Shown here in pieces: positions 12,000 to 22,399 of a DNA stretch of 64,000 nucleotides. A model generated the notes under the pieces. The model did no database searches. It had not been told where the DNA came from and saw only the letters and a list, made by a program, of their open reading frames with translations. The stretch covers positions 1 to 64,000 of the forward strand of contig QVRM01003987.1 of NCBI GenBank assembly GCA_003439945.1. Direction: 5' to 3'. The position numbers were made by a program, and so were the translations under genes. This DNA comes from Dermanyssus gallinae. Taxonomy: Eukaryota; Arthropoda; Arachnida; Mesostigmata; Dermanyssidae. The stretch's first letter is position 1, and each line of letters begins with the position of its first letter.

Positions 12000-12540
12000 A
12001 TGGGGGCAGCTCGAAGTTCACCGTGTTGAAAGCGAAGCTAGTGATTTACTTTCCGCATACCCCAGGCTCACTCCGCCAGGCATTGGCACACTACCGGCAG
12101 AACCTGCGTTAGGTAGAACGTTAAGTCCCCCTCCCGGCCTTGCTATCCACGCCCGTATGTTTGGGAGCAGTTTGCTTAGACTCTTTCCGGGGGCACCAAA
12201 GGGTATTGCGTCCCACTCTGCTTGCCAGTCCTCTATAGTGGCATTTCTCTCCCTTTGTCGCTCTCTGTGGGTGTACCAATATTCCCACAGGCGCTGTCTT
12301 TCAGACGCCTTAAGGTCTCAGGGGTATATATCCTCCCGGCCTTGCTATCCACGCCCGTATGTTTGGGAGCAGTTTGCTTAGACTCTTTCCGGGGCGCACC
12401 AAAGGGTATTGCGTCCCACTCTGCTTGCCAGTCCTCTATAGTGGCATTTCTCTCCCTTTGTCGCTCTCTGTGGGTGTACCAATATTCCCACAGGCGCTGT
12501 CTTTCAGACGCCTTAAGGTCCCAGGGGGTATATATCCCAG
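12000..12540 (-). pseudogene. R1-type LINE fragment with a tandem duplication (copy N)
   Basis: Read on the minus strand, both halves encode the same post-RT segment of an R1-type ORF2: 'PPWDLKASERQRLW', then 'WQAEWDAIPFGAPG', then 'LLPNIRAWIARPGG'. This aligns with copies H1 ('WQNEWDAIPDGAPG') and H2 ('WQEEWDAIPIGSPG'). After the second unit the frame continues as 'GDLTFYLTQVL', like the FLTQ block of H1 and H2, and then decays. The 5' side ends at a TATATA stretch next to the TA tract at 12541. A third R1 subfamily is likely. Confidence 0.75.
12131..12536. repeat. Two tandem copies of a ~202-bp unit
   Basis: Units at 12131-12332 and 12333-12536 are almost identical, differing by a few bases (for example ccgggggcacc against ccggggcgcacc). 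Each ends in GGGTATATA, so a TATATA lies at the junction. High identity means a recent event. Confidence 0.9.
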
Positions 12541-12620
12541 GGAATATATATATATATATATATATTCCCAGGAATATATATATATATATTTATATATAAT
12601 TATATACATATATTTTTTAT
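12541..12620. repeat. (TA)n tract with GGGAAT...ATTCCC palindrome
   Basis: Two TA runs are split by a TTCCCAGGAA motif; the first run is framed by GGGAAT and ATTCCC, so it can fold on itself. It lies between R1-type copy N and the 3' end of RLE copy D. Confidence 0.85.
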
Positions 12621-12639
12621 ATAATTTTTTTTTCTTCTA

Positions 12640-14110
12640 CCTGACATAATCGCAAAACTTAAAGTTTTATTATTATTTGGTTACATGTCAAATTCTGACG
12701 CCGCTTTGGCTACGGCAAAAAAGTGAGTCCCTTGCCTGTTGGCAATGAACCTATGATCAACGCTGCGTTGCCGCGCTGTACCTCAACCGATATCCTTTGC
12801 AGCAAAAACTGCCATGCCCTCCTATCGCCGGTTGCCACCGCGACTCTGGATCCCAACTCCGCAAGGAAACCCTTTGTAATTTCTCCCATTGGCCCCAGTG
12901 ATTCGAAAGCGACCGGTTGGACGATGAAGTTCTGCTCCAGTTCACGGTATTTGGCTAGCTTGCGGTCTTCGGCTGCTCCGACCTCCCGGCTGGTGTGACG
13001 AACGTAGGATGCGGCCAGCGTACACGACACGGTGACGTCGTAGACGAGGCATCGGCCTTCGTTCCATGGAACTAAAGTAGGGCCATCCGGCCGCAGTTGG
13101 CTGTTTGACGACAACCCAACAGGCTCTTTAACAGCAGGGATGTGGGCTGTCTGCAATGCTCGGTGAATTACGTCATTCAGAGCCGAGTGCCTCGAGAACC
13201 TGCCGGCGCTCCTTTTGCAGGCAAGAGCATGCTCGCCGGTGAAAGACACCGGGAGGTCGCATCGAGCGCAATTATGAGCAAAGCAGACTGATTCCCCCAA
13301 GCGCAGACCGGAGGCGATGCGGAGTGTGGTACTGTCCAGCATCGTCCCCAGCTGCGGTGAGATAATGGCCTGACGCCATTTGCCGCTCCATGGATCTATC
13401 GCGGCTCTCAGTTGCGCCCGCTCATTTGTGTTATTCGCCTGAGTCAACAGTTGCTTCTGAATCGCCTTGACAACTTGCAAGTCTAAAGACAATTACGATG
13501 TGCTCTCAGGAAGCTGACCCAATTTATTCTCGTAGTCGAGGCAAGCTTGATCAATCTGGTCGCTGAAACTTGGGTGAGCATTTGGTGGTGCGATCCCTTG
13601 TACCAGAGTCTTGGTGGTTTTAAGGAACCCAAGGTAGACAGAAATAGCGACTTGCGAGGCCATACGGATTCCCAAGCCACCCGAGGACGTCGGAAGTGAA
13701 GCCTGTACCCAAGACGATTGCCTGAGCTGAACGTTCAAAATAACTTGGAAGTATTTCGCAATGTCTCGTCGATCGAGTGAAGCAAGTCCGGATTGGCGTG
13801 AGCTCGTGAGCAGCGGAAAAGGTACATCAGCGTCGGGGTTGACAAGCTCATGCGTAACAGGCAAAGCGCTGGGTGAGCGTCCAAGAGTCGCAGTCTGGAA
13901 CACCAGCGCACGAGATCAGAGCCCTTTTTAGATAAAGAAATATCTATGGAGTCGTCGAGAATTGGGGCTCCTAAGAGCTTCATCTCGTTAATGCGTATTA
14001 ACCTGGCTGCTGGCAGAAGATTGCGCACCTCTTGGAATGTGGAACTGCAGTGGGGGCCTTCATGGAAAGGAAAAAAGACTTCACATTTGGAGTCATTTTT
14101 TTTTTTAGGG
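12640..14110 (-). mobile_element. RLE-type LINE, copy D (5'-truncated)
   Basis: Minus-strand copy of the D/P subfamily. It starts inside the RT, at NDSKCEV, just after the active site (about 14100), and runs through the nuclease to a 3' UTR with AATAAAACTTTAAG at about 12650-12670, ending in A-rich sequence next to a TA tract. On its 5' side about 60 bases of unknown sequence separate it from the TA tract at 14174. Another RLE element, copy E, follows in the same orientation. Confidence 0.85.
12710..14110 (-). pseudogene. ORF2 C-terminal half of copy D (RT thumb - RLE)
   Basis: Residues after the RT core read 'EMKLLGAPILDD', then 'ASLPTSSGGLGIRMAS' (the SGGLG block conserved in all RLE copies here). 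The last 260 codons (12710-13492) are open and hold the zinc knuckle (CARCD...GEHALAC), 'RFSRHSALND', the nuclease core LRPDG with LVYDVTV 15 residues on, the following lysines (AEDRKLAKYRE) and the closing 'QRGNAALI'. One frameshift near 13750 and one in-frame TAA (13493-13495) break the reading frame. The D subfamily uses VYD where A, C, E and F use VWD. Confidence 0.85.
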
Positions 14111-14161
14111 TGGATGGGGCAGCTAATTTAACCTGTATTCGTGCATTTTTGCTGCTACTAT

Positions 14162-14173
<12 letters not shown>

Positions 14174-14252
<79 letters not shown>
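14174..14252. repeat. (TA)n tract, 79 nt
   Basis: An uninterrupted TA run separates the 3' end of copy E (at 14253) from the 5' side of copy D. Confidence 0.98.
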
Positions 14253-14254
<2 letters not shown>

Positions 14255-14259
14255 TAAGT

Positions 14260-17063
14260 TTATTTTTCCTATATTACAATATGCATGTGGGGCACATATT
14301 ATGGAAGGTTAGCTATGCCAATGGGCCTAGCGGGTGTGCATTGTGACAATCACGTGTCCGCTTCGTCTAGGCTAGGCCGAGACCACTTCAGAAGAGTGCC
14401 ACGAACGGATGCTGCGTTTCCACGTTGTACGTCAAGATCCAGACGTTGTTAAAAGAAGGACGACGATCTGCTATCACCATTTGACATATTTAACATAGTG
14501 CCGACTTTGTGAATTAGCTGTCTGGTCCGAACACCAGGAGCACCCAAGGTCTGAAACGCGAGAGGCCAGAATTCGTGGGGATACCCAATTGATGAGTATT
14601 TTCATAGCTTGTTGGTCTCCGCAAGATGGGCTGAATAACCAGCTTCAGATGCGCCGCCACCGACCATAGAAGGTGCTAGGGAGTCGGTAACGGTTGCATC
14701 CCAAACCAGCATTTTGCCTCGCTCGAAGGGTGTAAGTGTCATCCCATCTGGACGCCTGCCGTCCTCCGCACAGAGGCCCGTGGGTTCAAGGATGCACGGA
14801 CGACTGAAGGTATCATTGATAGCGGCATGTCTAGAGCGTCGGCCTGCGCTGATGATACACGACAGGCCGTGATGTCCTAGTTTGTCGACGGGGTGACCAC
14901 ATTGACACCGATGCGGGCTAGCTAGGTCTGTTCCTAGTCGTAGGCCTACTGCTATGCGAATCGTCTCGTCATCGAGAAGGGTACCTATGGGTGCACTGGG
15001 AAGTGCGTGTAACCTGGCGCCTGAATCCTTGGCGGACACGGCGTTTAGGCGAGCTCTGGTCGTGTCGTCGGCAGCCTTATTAAAGAGACGTCGTTGTACC
15101 TCAGCGTGCAAAGGGGCGCTCCAGTCACGTTGGGATAGTACGTTGTCAGGCCTGCCTCCGCAGCGGGCCTCAAGATTCTCCTGAAGCTGGGCTAAGCGGC
15201 TTCTAAACTGGCCGACTCCTGGTGTATCTAAAAGCGGGATTGCCCTGTTTTCTGCGCTTAGCATTGATGAGACTATGGCAGGACCGGCCAGGGTCTCCAA
15301 ATTCGGAACCCCGAGACCCCCTTTAGAGACGGGCAGTAATGCCTGTTGCCGTGCGCTAGATGGTAGAGATGTGTTCAGCAGGGCCTCGAGGGTAGACAGT
15401 GTCGATTCGTTGAGCGCTCGCAAGTCTTCGGCCCGATTAGATAGGTCAGCTACTCAAAGAAGATGGATAAGTCTTAAGGAAGAGAAAGAAGACCTGAGTA
15501 AGAAGAGTCCCCGATGAGCTCCTAGAAGAGGAAGGCGAGCGGCGGCATTTTCCAGCTTTAATCTCCAACGCTTGACTGCTGCTGTAAGCCCTTCGGAACG
15601 AAGTGGCACACCTAGTAGCTCCAGATCGTCCTTGTCGCTTTGGAATCATTAAGTGTGAGCCCTGAGACGGCCTCGAATCCCTTTACTAGGGCTAAGTGTC
15701 TCAGCACCCTAAGAGTGTCACCGGCGAGGCTGCCGTCGTCTAGAAACCACAGTCGGAGTTTTAAAGACAGACGCGATTGAAGCTCGTGAATAGCGACGCA
15801 AAATAGAGCGGGGCCACAAGGGTCCCCCCGGTTGAACACCAGGAACAAGACTATAAACTCTCCTTGCCAAATCAGCTTGCTGGGGAACCTGTACGTCTGG
15901 TGTACTAGCGGGTATAGCGTCTTATAGAGGGCCTTAGCGAGTTGAAGGCGTTTTTAAAGTCAAGTTTGACGATTATCTTGCCTGGGACACCTGTTGCGGT
16001 TGATGAATGCTCTTGTTGCGTGCACGGCCGCTTCCGCGCCTCCCCTGATTCCGCAGCCCAGTTAATGCGAAGAGACTAATCCGATAATGTCCGGCATGCT
16101 CTTCCTGGTCAGGATTTTCCCGACTACCCGACGCAGTGTCAGCCCGACGGTAATTCGTCTAATGCCGCCGTCTTTTTTGCGCAAGGCCATAGAAGCGAGG
16201 CACCATAGAAGACGGGGAGCACGAAATCTGCAAGCTTTCGGTTTACAGCGAGATTGACGAAGCGCACTAGGCTAAGGACGAGTTGGTTCTCCTCGCCATC
16301 CCTGCCGATGAGATCTTTCAGATGGCGTGGTCGCAGGCCGTCGGGTCCCCCGCCCGAGCTGTTGGCGAAGCTTCTGATGGCGTTGATAACATCTATCGCA
16401 GACACAGTGATCTCGTGGAACTTGACGGTGGACACGGGAGGCGGTGCAAGGTAAAAGTTACGTAGACATGGGGGATGTTTGTCTATCAGCGCCAGCCTCG
16501 TTTTGCCGGAGTGTGGGGCCACTGTGTCGGTCGACAGAAGAGCCCTCGCCGCAGAGGAAACGTCGCCAAGGGCGAGCTTTCCTTGAACGACGCGAGCCAA
16601 GGAAAAGCCCTTGAGAGACGTGCTGCTTAGTCGAGTAGTTAACGCTGAGGCAAGGGGGATAGTTTCAGGGCCATTTCCCGCTCGGAATCTGTTCAGGTTC
16701 TCACGAAGTACCGATGTAAGGGTTCGGCCGCGTTCCTTCTGGCGCGGAAGGCAGAATACTGCAGTTGGGAATTGAAGTAGTCTTCTGTATGACTCCCTAC
16801 TGGCTGAAAGGCAGAGTTCGTTAATCAGGTTTGAGAGATCGAGAGACGTTGTCGCGGAAACCCCGAGGTAAACAATAAATCATTTAAGATGCGCTTTTGA
16901 TTTTAGACGTCGCGAGGATAACGTCGTGAAGTGAGGTTTGTGCCGGTGCGCTTGCAGCGGACCTTGCATAGGGTCCTTCCCTCAATGAAGGAGCTGAGCC
17001 GTTGTTGTCGCGGCTGCTGGCAGAGGCAACGGCCCACCTGCGGATGTCTTGTTGTGACATCAT
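14260..17063 (-). pseudogene. ORF2 (RT - RLE) of copy E, frameshifted
   Basis: Starts at 17063 with MMSQQDIRRWA; unlike copies A, B and G there is no C2H2 finger at this N-terminus. Then come the pre-RT region ([22 protein letters not shown]), RT pieces around 15600-16200 including NRGDPCGPALF and the active site WFLDDG, and a long open stretch 14602-15423 with SKGGLGVPN, the knuckle CQCG...HHGLSC, 'RRSRHAAIND' and the nuclease core RPDG...VWDATV. The last part (about 14390-14600) reads 'FQTLGAPG' and 'VQRGNAASVRGT' after a stop. At least four frameshifts in the RT make it inactive. Confidence 0.85.
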
Positions 17064-18425
17064 TGCGATGGAGAACTAGTCTTCGGTGCGACGTCGCACG
17101 CGGCAGCGGCGGTAGCCGCTGTCGTCGCGTTATCGGTTTTTATCGGTCGCAGATCCGCCAAACCGAAGGTTATAGCAGACTGAAGAGCATCTTTAAGCTG
17201 CTCGCGCAGGCCTTCAGTGAGATCAGTTGGGCCGTCGGTGGAATTGGTGGATCTCGTAGCCGACCTAGCGAGTTCGGTTTGGCCGAACGAGCCAGGAGGA
17301 ATGCACGCAAACGCTCTTTCGATAGCACTGCTGATGTAAATAACAATGGTGTCGATGATGGATGGTAGTATATTTTCGGTTATTGCGAAGATCATATTGT
17401 CAAGACCGTCGCTTCGCGTTGAAAGGAGAGGCGCTCCTCAACGGCCACAGGAGTCTTTTGAGGCGGGTCCACACGTCGTGGAGGGACCTTAACTCCGTTA
17501 CGAACGACTGCGGAATAAGACCGTTTTTAAAACGAGGCCGATGGCTGGATGTCGCTCACCGGTGCGCAGACCTTCACCGTGGGAGCGGAGGTGTTTTGCT
17601 GGATGCGTAGTGCCGCTGATCTCTTGAGTTGCGCCATTCGTTGAAGGCGATGAGAGCACGATCCCCAGGTAGACTCGTGAGGCCCCTTGCAGAGACAACA
17701 TTTCGGGGGCTGTGTACAGTCTTTACGGAGGTGGTTAGTGGAGCCGCAGCGGCGGCATCGAGGGGACGACCACGGGCATTTCTGACTGATGTGGTCTAGG
17801 CTAAAGCACCTGTACCAGTGGTGTGGCTCCCTGTAGAGCATCAATGCCGGCAAAGGTAAGAAAGACGCTGTCAGTAGGCATTACAAAGCCTGTCCTGATG
17901 TTTTTTGACCGCACCCGAATGGCCTCGGTCACCCCCAAAGACTGCAGCTCATTGACAATCATCACTGAGTGACGGATGAACGCCACAGATTTTACCCTTA
18001 ACGGTGGATATTTGGTTGCTCGTCCGTGATTGGACAGGTATACCCGCGAGTGATGTTAAACTCAGCAAGGTGGTCCTATCCATCAAATCAGCGGCAATAA
18101 TGACGACGGCAATAATGACGAGCTCACCGCTGCGAGCGAAGCAAGGCTCATCCATTTCCCCTTTGATATGCCTGGCTATATCCATGCACACTTTGATAAA
18201 ATTTTTCTCAAGTACTTTGTCCTCGGCTGAGAATAAAACTGCTTCGGAACGCTCCTTGGTTACAACTTTAGGACCAGTTATCTTTAGAGACGGTTTACCA
18301 CCCGGGCCGACCTTAATCCAGCCATCTGGATCATCGACGTTAAGAGTATCACCCTTTTCAGCCATTATATTATCTCCCAGCGAAACCAGTTTTCCCGCGC
18401 TGTCAGAAATGACTGTATCCGCCAT
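17060..18425 (-). pseudogene. ORF1 (gag-like, three zinc knuckles) of copy E
   Basis: Starts at ATG 18425 (MADTVISDSAGKL), with an acidic N-terminal half. Frameshifts near 17960 and 17840 separate the pieces. The knuckle region (about 17640-17820) reads WYRCFSLDHISQKC, where the first Cys is replaced by Trp, then CRRCGSTNHLRKDC (CX2CX4HX4C) and CCLCKGPHESTWGSC, which has the CX2CX3HX6C form common as the last knuckle in LINE gag proteins. The C-terminal part contains 'LREQLKDALQSA'. The stop TGA (17062-17060) overlaps the ORF2 start ATG (17063-17061) as ATGA. It would act as an RNA-binding chaperone of the retrotransposon particle; this is inferred from family. Confidence 0.75.
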
Positions 18426-18440
18426 AACATTAGCGCCATT

Positions 18441-18443
<3 letters not shown>

Positions 18444-18475
<32 letters not shown>
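18444..18475. repeat. (TA)16 tract at the 5' end of copy E
   Basis: The tract abuts base 1 of copy E and separates it from the RNase T2-like ORF region. Confidence 0.98.
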
Positions 18476-18479
<4 letters not shown>

Positions 18480-18638
18480 AAATCAACTTTTAGTAACTAT
18501 GTAACTCGAATAAACCATTTATTGCCCTTTGGTACAGACTGTGCCACAACCATCTCCGTTTCCCAGGTAGAATCTTAGACAGTCAAAGAGTCTATAAAAC
18601 ACGCGAAGATACTAATGTCACGAAGATCAGCGCTAGAA

Positions 18639-19169
18639 TCAACGAATTACTAGTAACGCCAATGGGCCGACACGAATGAGAATGCGTGTGGTGTGTGTGT
18701 TTTTTTTATCAAGTTCCGGCTGAAACTTCGTATTCAAGAAAAAGTCTATTCTTTCGATGTTCTTCTTGTTGTTAAACACCAAATGAAACTCTCCCTTAAA
18801 GCGTTTTTCGATACTTCTGTTTACAGCGCTTTCAGACAACGGCCCAAGTTGTTGGTCTCTGATACGATCATTCTCAAACCAAATGCTAACCCAAAATTGT
18901 TTGCGCACCTCAGTTGCTTTCACGAAGTAGGCTTTAGGTGAAGCGAGAGGGCCGTTTGGACGAACCATACACGAACCGTATCTCGAAAATGACTGCTTCC
19001 ACATTTCTTCGTCGGTACTGTCATCACCGTGGTCACTTACCCACATGCTGTGCAAGTCCTTCTTAACATCTTTTAGATCATCCAGATTTAAGTGCGCACC
19101 TTTGCAATACTCGGGACCTGAGGATTTACCTTTAATCACACCGCCAAAAACAAGAGTCGCAACACACAA
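18639..19169 (-). CDS. Ribonuclease T2-like protein, catalytic residues apparently lost (partial gene or retrocopy)
   Basis: One open frame of about 176 codons. The order of blocks fits the RNase T2 family: a GPEYC motif as found after the first active-site block, then 'LKDVKKDLHSMW', then 'DEEMWKQSFSRYGSC' at the place of the second active-site block (usually FW-HE-KHG-C), then 'AYFVKATEV'. Both catalytic blocks are eroded: HGLWP is replaced by GGVIKG, and the KHG histidine by Tyr (RYG). The Cys pair GPEYC and YGSC is kept. No signal peptide or in-frame ATG is visible; the frame opens just after an AG at the 5' side, so an upstream exon on the minus strand (beyond 19169) is possible. A pseudoenzyme, an inactive paralogue or a decaying gene are all possible. 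Only 160 bases of non-repeat sequence separate it from the TA tract next to LINE copy E. Confidence 0.5.
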   Translation of the reverse strand: MCVATLVFGGVIKGKSSGPEYCKGAHLNLDDLKDVKKDLHSMWVSDHGDDSTDEEMWKQSFSRYGSCMVRPNGPLASPKAYFVKATEVRKQFWVSIWFENDRIRDQQLGPLSESAVNRSIEKRFKGEFHLVFNNKKNIERIDFFLNTKFQPELDKKNTHTTRILIRVGPLALLVIR

Positions 19170-20144
19170 ATTAGAATTCTATTTCAATGATATGGATTCC
19201 AATAGTAAGAACGATGCTGATAACCAATTCACATTACTAATTAGTTCATTGCATCGGGTCCGCGTTTTCACGTCAATATACATATATGTATATTAAAAAG
19301 ATTAGATATGGTTATTTAATAATAAAAATTAGACATGGTTCTTTAATAATAAAACATGCTATGCTCATAAATGGTCAAAGATCGTTTCACTGCGTTTCAC
19401 CAACAAACGAGCGCACTACGCAGAGTAGATGACTCTTCTGCTCTCCAAGATGGAACGCCTAGGTATTCACATCCATACGTGAACCTACAAAATGTATGAA
19501 TTGCTAGAAAAGTTTTCGTGTAAGTTCCAATAACCTACGGAGCCAACAAGCCATCATTCCCCGTTTGAGGGCCAATTGGGCGCATTAAAATCCAAACTGT
19601 ACTCGCATACCTGGGGCGATGCGATAAGTCACTGGAAGCAACACATTGTATGAGTTGAAATTTTACTCAGATAAATCGAGATGCATTTTTATTAACAAAA
19701 CTTTTCTCAACAAAAAAATAGAAGGTTACATAGCAGAACGAGCGGCCGGAAAAGCAGAGGCACGCCTTTATTCGGGATACCAAAGCAACATTCACGGAGC
19801 AGTACCACATTTAACCATTATAGACATAGTGATTGATTATCTTGTGAAGGTTAGCTCAGTTGGCGAGATGAATGTCTGTAACTTTACCGTGTTAACACTT
19901 AAACCATAGCGCTAAGATAACAGTTATAATATTATATATATATGAAATTACAAAAGCATACCAGGGCTAACCAGTTGAAAGCCACATATCGTCCACGTAA
20001 AGGAATCCTGTATTCTGCCGCAGTTACTCTTACAGTAATCGTAATACCAACAGAGGCTGAGCTTGAAGGCATCATATTTCACCGATTTCGCGCAAGCATG
20101 CTCACTGAATGTCAACAACAGTGCCACAACGATCTGTAATTAAA
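19170..20144. other. Gene-free stretch
   Basis: No recognisable frames, RNA genes or repeats other than short TA runs (for example near 19933). It may hold introns or upstream sequence of the RNase T2-like ORF, but I see no convincing exon. Confidence 0.4.
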
Positions 20145-20146
20145 TA

Positions 20147-20174
20147 CAGGTAGTTCAATAAGTTCTTAGAATGA
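20147..20174 (+). repeat. mariner left terminal inverted repeat
   Basis: Matches the right TIR over 28 bases without mismatch; preceded by the target TA. Confidence 0.95.
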
Positions 20175-20322
20175 GCTTTTTAGAATTCGAATTTTGGCGC
20201 GCTTTCACGCTATTGGGAACTGCAACTTTTCGACTGCCAGCAATCAAAATATTATGGTGATTGGCCGTTGCGATTTCGTTTGATCGCATTTCCCGTGCAA
20301 CGTATCGGCGTGATTTTGAAAA

Positions 20323-21367
20323 ATGGAGAAAAAAAGAGTTTCGAGTGGTTATCAAGCATTTTATTTCAAAGGTTGGAATGCGACCCAAGTGAAAACTGAG
20401 TTAGACGAGGTGTACGGTGACTCTGCGCCATGTTTTGCCACTGTTTCCAACTGGATTAATGAATTAAAAAGAGGTCGCAGAAGCACCGGGATGAACTACG
20501 TTCAAAACGCCCAAAAACGGCAATTGATTAGGAAAACGTGGAAAGGTGCGGAAAATCGTTGCCGCAGATAAGCGAGTGAACATTAGGGAGATAGCGGAGG
20601 CCTTGGGGATCAGTTTGGGTAGTGTGCATTTCATCCTGCACGAAAACTTGAAGATGAAAGAGCTCAGAGAAAAATGGCTGCCGCATTTGCTCAACCAAGG
20701 CCAAAAAGACGCGCGTGTTTCCGCTTCACAGCGAAATTTGGCCAAGATGTCGAAAAATCCGTCGGATTTTTGGCGTAGATTCATGACCGTCGATGAAAGC
20801 TGGGTCCATCACTACACTCCCGAGACCCAAGAAGCATCTTGCCAATGGTGTGCACCTGATGAAGGACCTCCGAAGAGGGTGCGGACAACGGCATTGACCG
20901 GAAAGGTGATGGCTACAGTTTTTTAAGACCAACGTAGAATAATGCTGGTCGACTACCTTGAGAGCGGTAAAACGATCACAGGAGAATATTAGGCAAGACT
21001 GTTAGACTGCCTTTAGCAAGAACTCATCGTGAAACGGCCCGCTTTGCAGAAGAAGGTTGTCCTGTTTCACCAGGACAATGCTCCTGCACACAAGTCCCGG
21101 CAAGCATCGGCAAAACTGGCCCAACTGAGGTTCGAACTTATTGAACAACCTTCCTATTCTCCAGACCTGGCTCCCTCTGATTATTTCCTCTTCGGACATT
21201 TGAAGAATAGTCTCGGTGGAAAGCGTTTTTCCAGCAATGAAGAGGTTAAGGCTGCTGTCAATGCCTATTTTCAGTCTAAAGACGCGGAATTCTACTTAAG
21301 AGGTATAAAAGCTCTGAAATCTTGGTGGGAAAAGTGTATTGAGCATCTCGGGGAGTATATCGAATAA
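20323..21367 (+). pseudogene. mariner transposase (DD34D), inactivated
   Basis: ATG at 20323 (MEKKRVSSGYQAF) opens the N-terminal helix-turn-helix region. A frameshift near 20540 moves the frame to 'IVAADKRVNIREIAEALGIS'. The catalytic triad is present: VDESW (about 20790), HQDNAPAHKS (about 21072) and YSPDLAPSDYF (about 21160), with 34 residues between the second and third Asp, the mariner DD34D spacing. Three in-frame stops (near 20925, 20990 and 21015) lie between the first and second Asp. The C-terminus 'WWEKCIEHLGEYIE' is typical. Intact TIRs mean it could still be mobilised if an active transposase were supplied elsewhere in the genome. Confidence 0.9.
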
Positions 21368-21405
21368 GATAAATTTAAAAACATGATTTGGAAAATTCTT
21401 GGTTT

Positions 21406-21433
21406 TCATTCTAAGAACTTATTGAACTACCTG
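21406..21433 (-). repeat. mariner right terminal inverted repeat
   Basis: Exact reverse complement of 20147-20174; followed by the target TA. Confidence 0.95.
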
Positions 21434-21550
21434 TATATATGTATAAATGTATTTGTATATAAATACATGAGTCGTTATAATAATATATATATATATATTA
21501 TATATATTTATAAAATACATAAATAAATGTATATATATGTATATATATAC
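21434..21550. repeat. TA-rich low-complexity stretch
   Basis: Imperfect TATATA and ATAAATA runs directly downstream of the mariner element. Confidence 0.8.
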
Positions 21551-21559
21551 TAAATGTTT

Positions 21560-22395
21560 GCAAGGACCCAACTGTCATGTTCCCACCGTTAATGATTAAA
21601 TCTTTTTCATTTTCTCTATTTAATTTATCGATAATGCTCTTAGTGAAATAATTAATGCACTCCTGTAAATACGCCGTGAAAAGTTTTCCTTTAGGCGGCA
21701 GACGACTAGGTCACCCGCGTACATGACGATGTCGATATGTCAAGAGTGTGTCTTTGATGTACGTCTTCAATGCGATTCAGCACATAAAAACAGGTCGTCA
21801 CAGGGTACAATTGATGCTTTAATGCTTGATGATTCCGCGGTCTGTGAGTTTGGCCACAGCGTTTTTCAATGTCGTCTAGTAGAAATGCACAAGGCTGCTG
21901 TCGGTCCACAAATATCGAGTGTTTGTTGCTTGTTCGGCAGTGCTTGTTTGTGATCACGGAGAGGCATAAATCGGCGCTCGAGGATACTAACTGACTTTCC
22001 TTAAACTTCACTTTTCTGAGCGAGCAATCTCCACGATGCATAGCCGCAAGTAGAGGCTTCTTGCTTTTTCCGAATTAATCACACGAGACATTTCTGCCAT
22101 GACCAAGGTATCTTGCCGGTAAAATAATCTTGGTGGAGAATTGACAGCATCGCTGACTTTCTTTGGGCCAGGCAAGTTGATATTCTAGAATCTTAACAGG
22201 TATAGGGACGTGGCCGGCTAATATATGTCCAAAATAAGATTGTAGAGCTTCTAGTAAGGGCAAAAGGCAAGCGATTTTTACGATAGTTTTTTGTTTGTGG
22301 CGCAACGGTGAGGCTGCGCGTACGTAATCCACAAATTATCGTAATGGAACTCAATCCTTTCAACAATCCATCATCGTTGGTCTGCAAATTACACA
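21560..22395 (-). pseudogene. Degenerate non-LTR reverse transcriptase
   Basis: On the minus strand several frames give RT motifs in order: 'YFTGKIPWSWQKCLV' followed by 'LIRK' (about 22090-22160; the block before the RT fingers), then after a long decayed stretch 'HIDIVMYAGDLVVCRLKEN' (about 21690-21745), which aligns with the RT active site but reads YAGD where YADD is expected, then 'RSALIISLRALSIN'. Stops and shifts are frequent. The type of LINE is not clear; I or R1/Jockey group is likely. A short block of its 3' side (21556-21600) recurs at 35503-35555. Confidence 0.5.
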
Positions 22396-22399
22396 CGTT

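Larger units (their letters stand above)
14253..18443 (-). mobile_element. RLE-type LINE, copy E: near full length, TA tracts at both ends
   Basis: The minus-strand element begins directly after the (TA)16 run at 18444-18475 and ends directly at the TA run at 14252, about 4.19 kb in all. Both ORFs are present in order. The 5' UTR is only about 18 bases (TGCAAATGGCGCTAATGTT, then ATG). The 3' end carries AATAAACTTAAGAT before the TA run. Because both flanks are TA repeats, a target-site duplication cannot be read. This is the best copy for defining element ends, although its ORFs hold several frameshifts. Confidence 0.85.
20147..21433 (+). mobile_element. mariner transposon, complete with TIRs and TA duplications
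   Basis: The element is 1287 bp. Its ends are 28-bp perfect inverted repeats (20147-20174 and 21406-21433, starting CAGGTAGTTCAATAAGTTCT) and it is flanked on both sides by TA (20145-20146 and 21434-21435), the mariner target. The single transposase ORF lies between the ends in the usual place. Confidence 0.95.

Noticed and set aside
12000..12540. 3' LTR of the gypsy element, because of the direct repeat
   Set aside because: The repeated unit encodes an R1-type LINE segment and shows no similarity to the 5' LTR.
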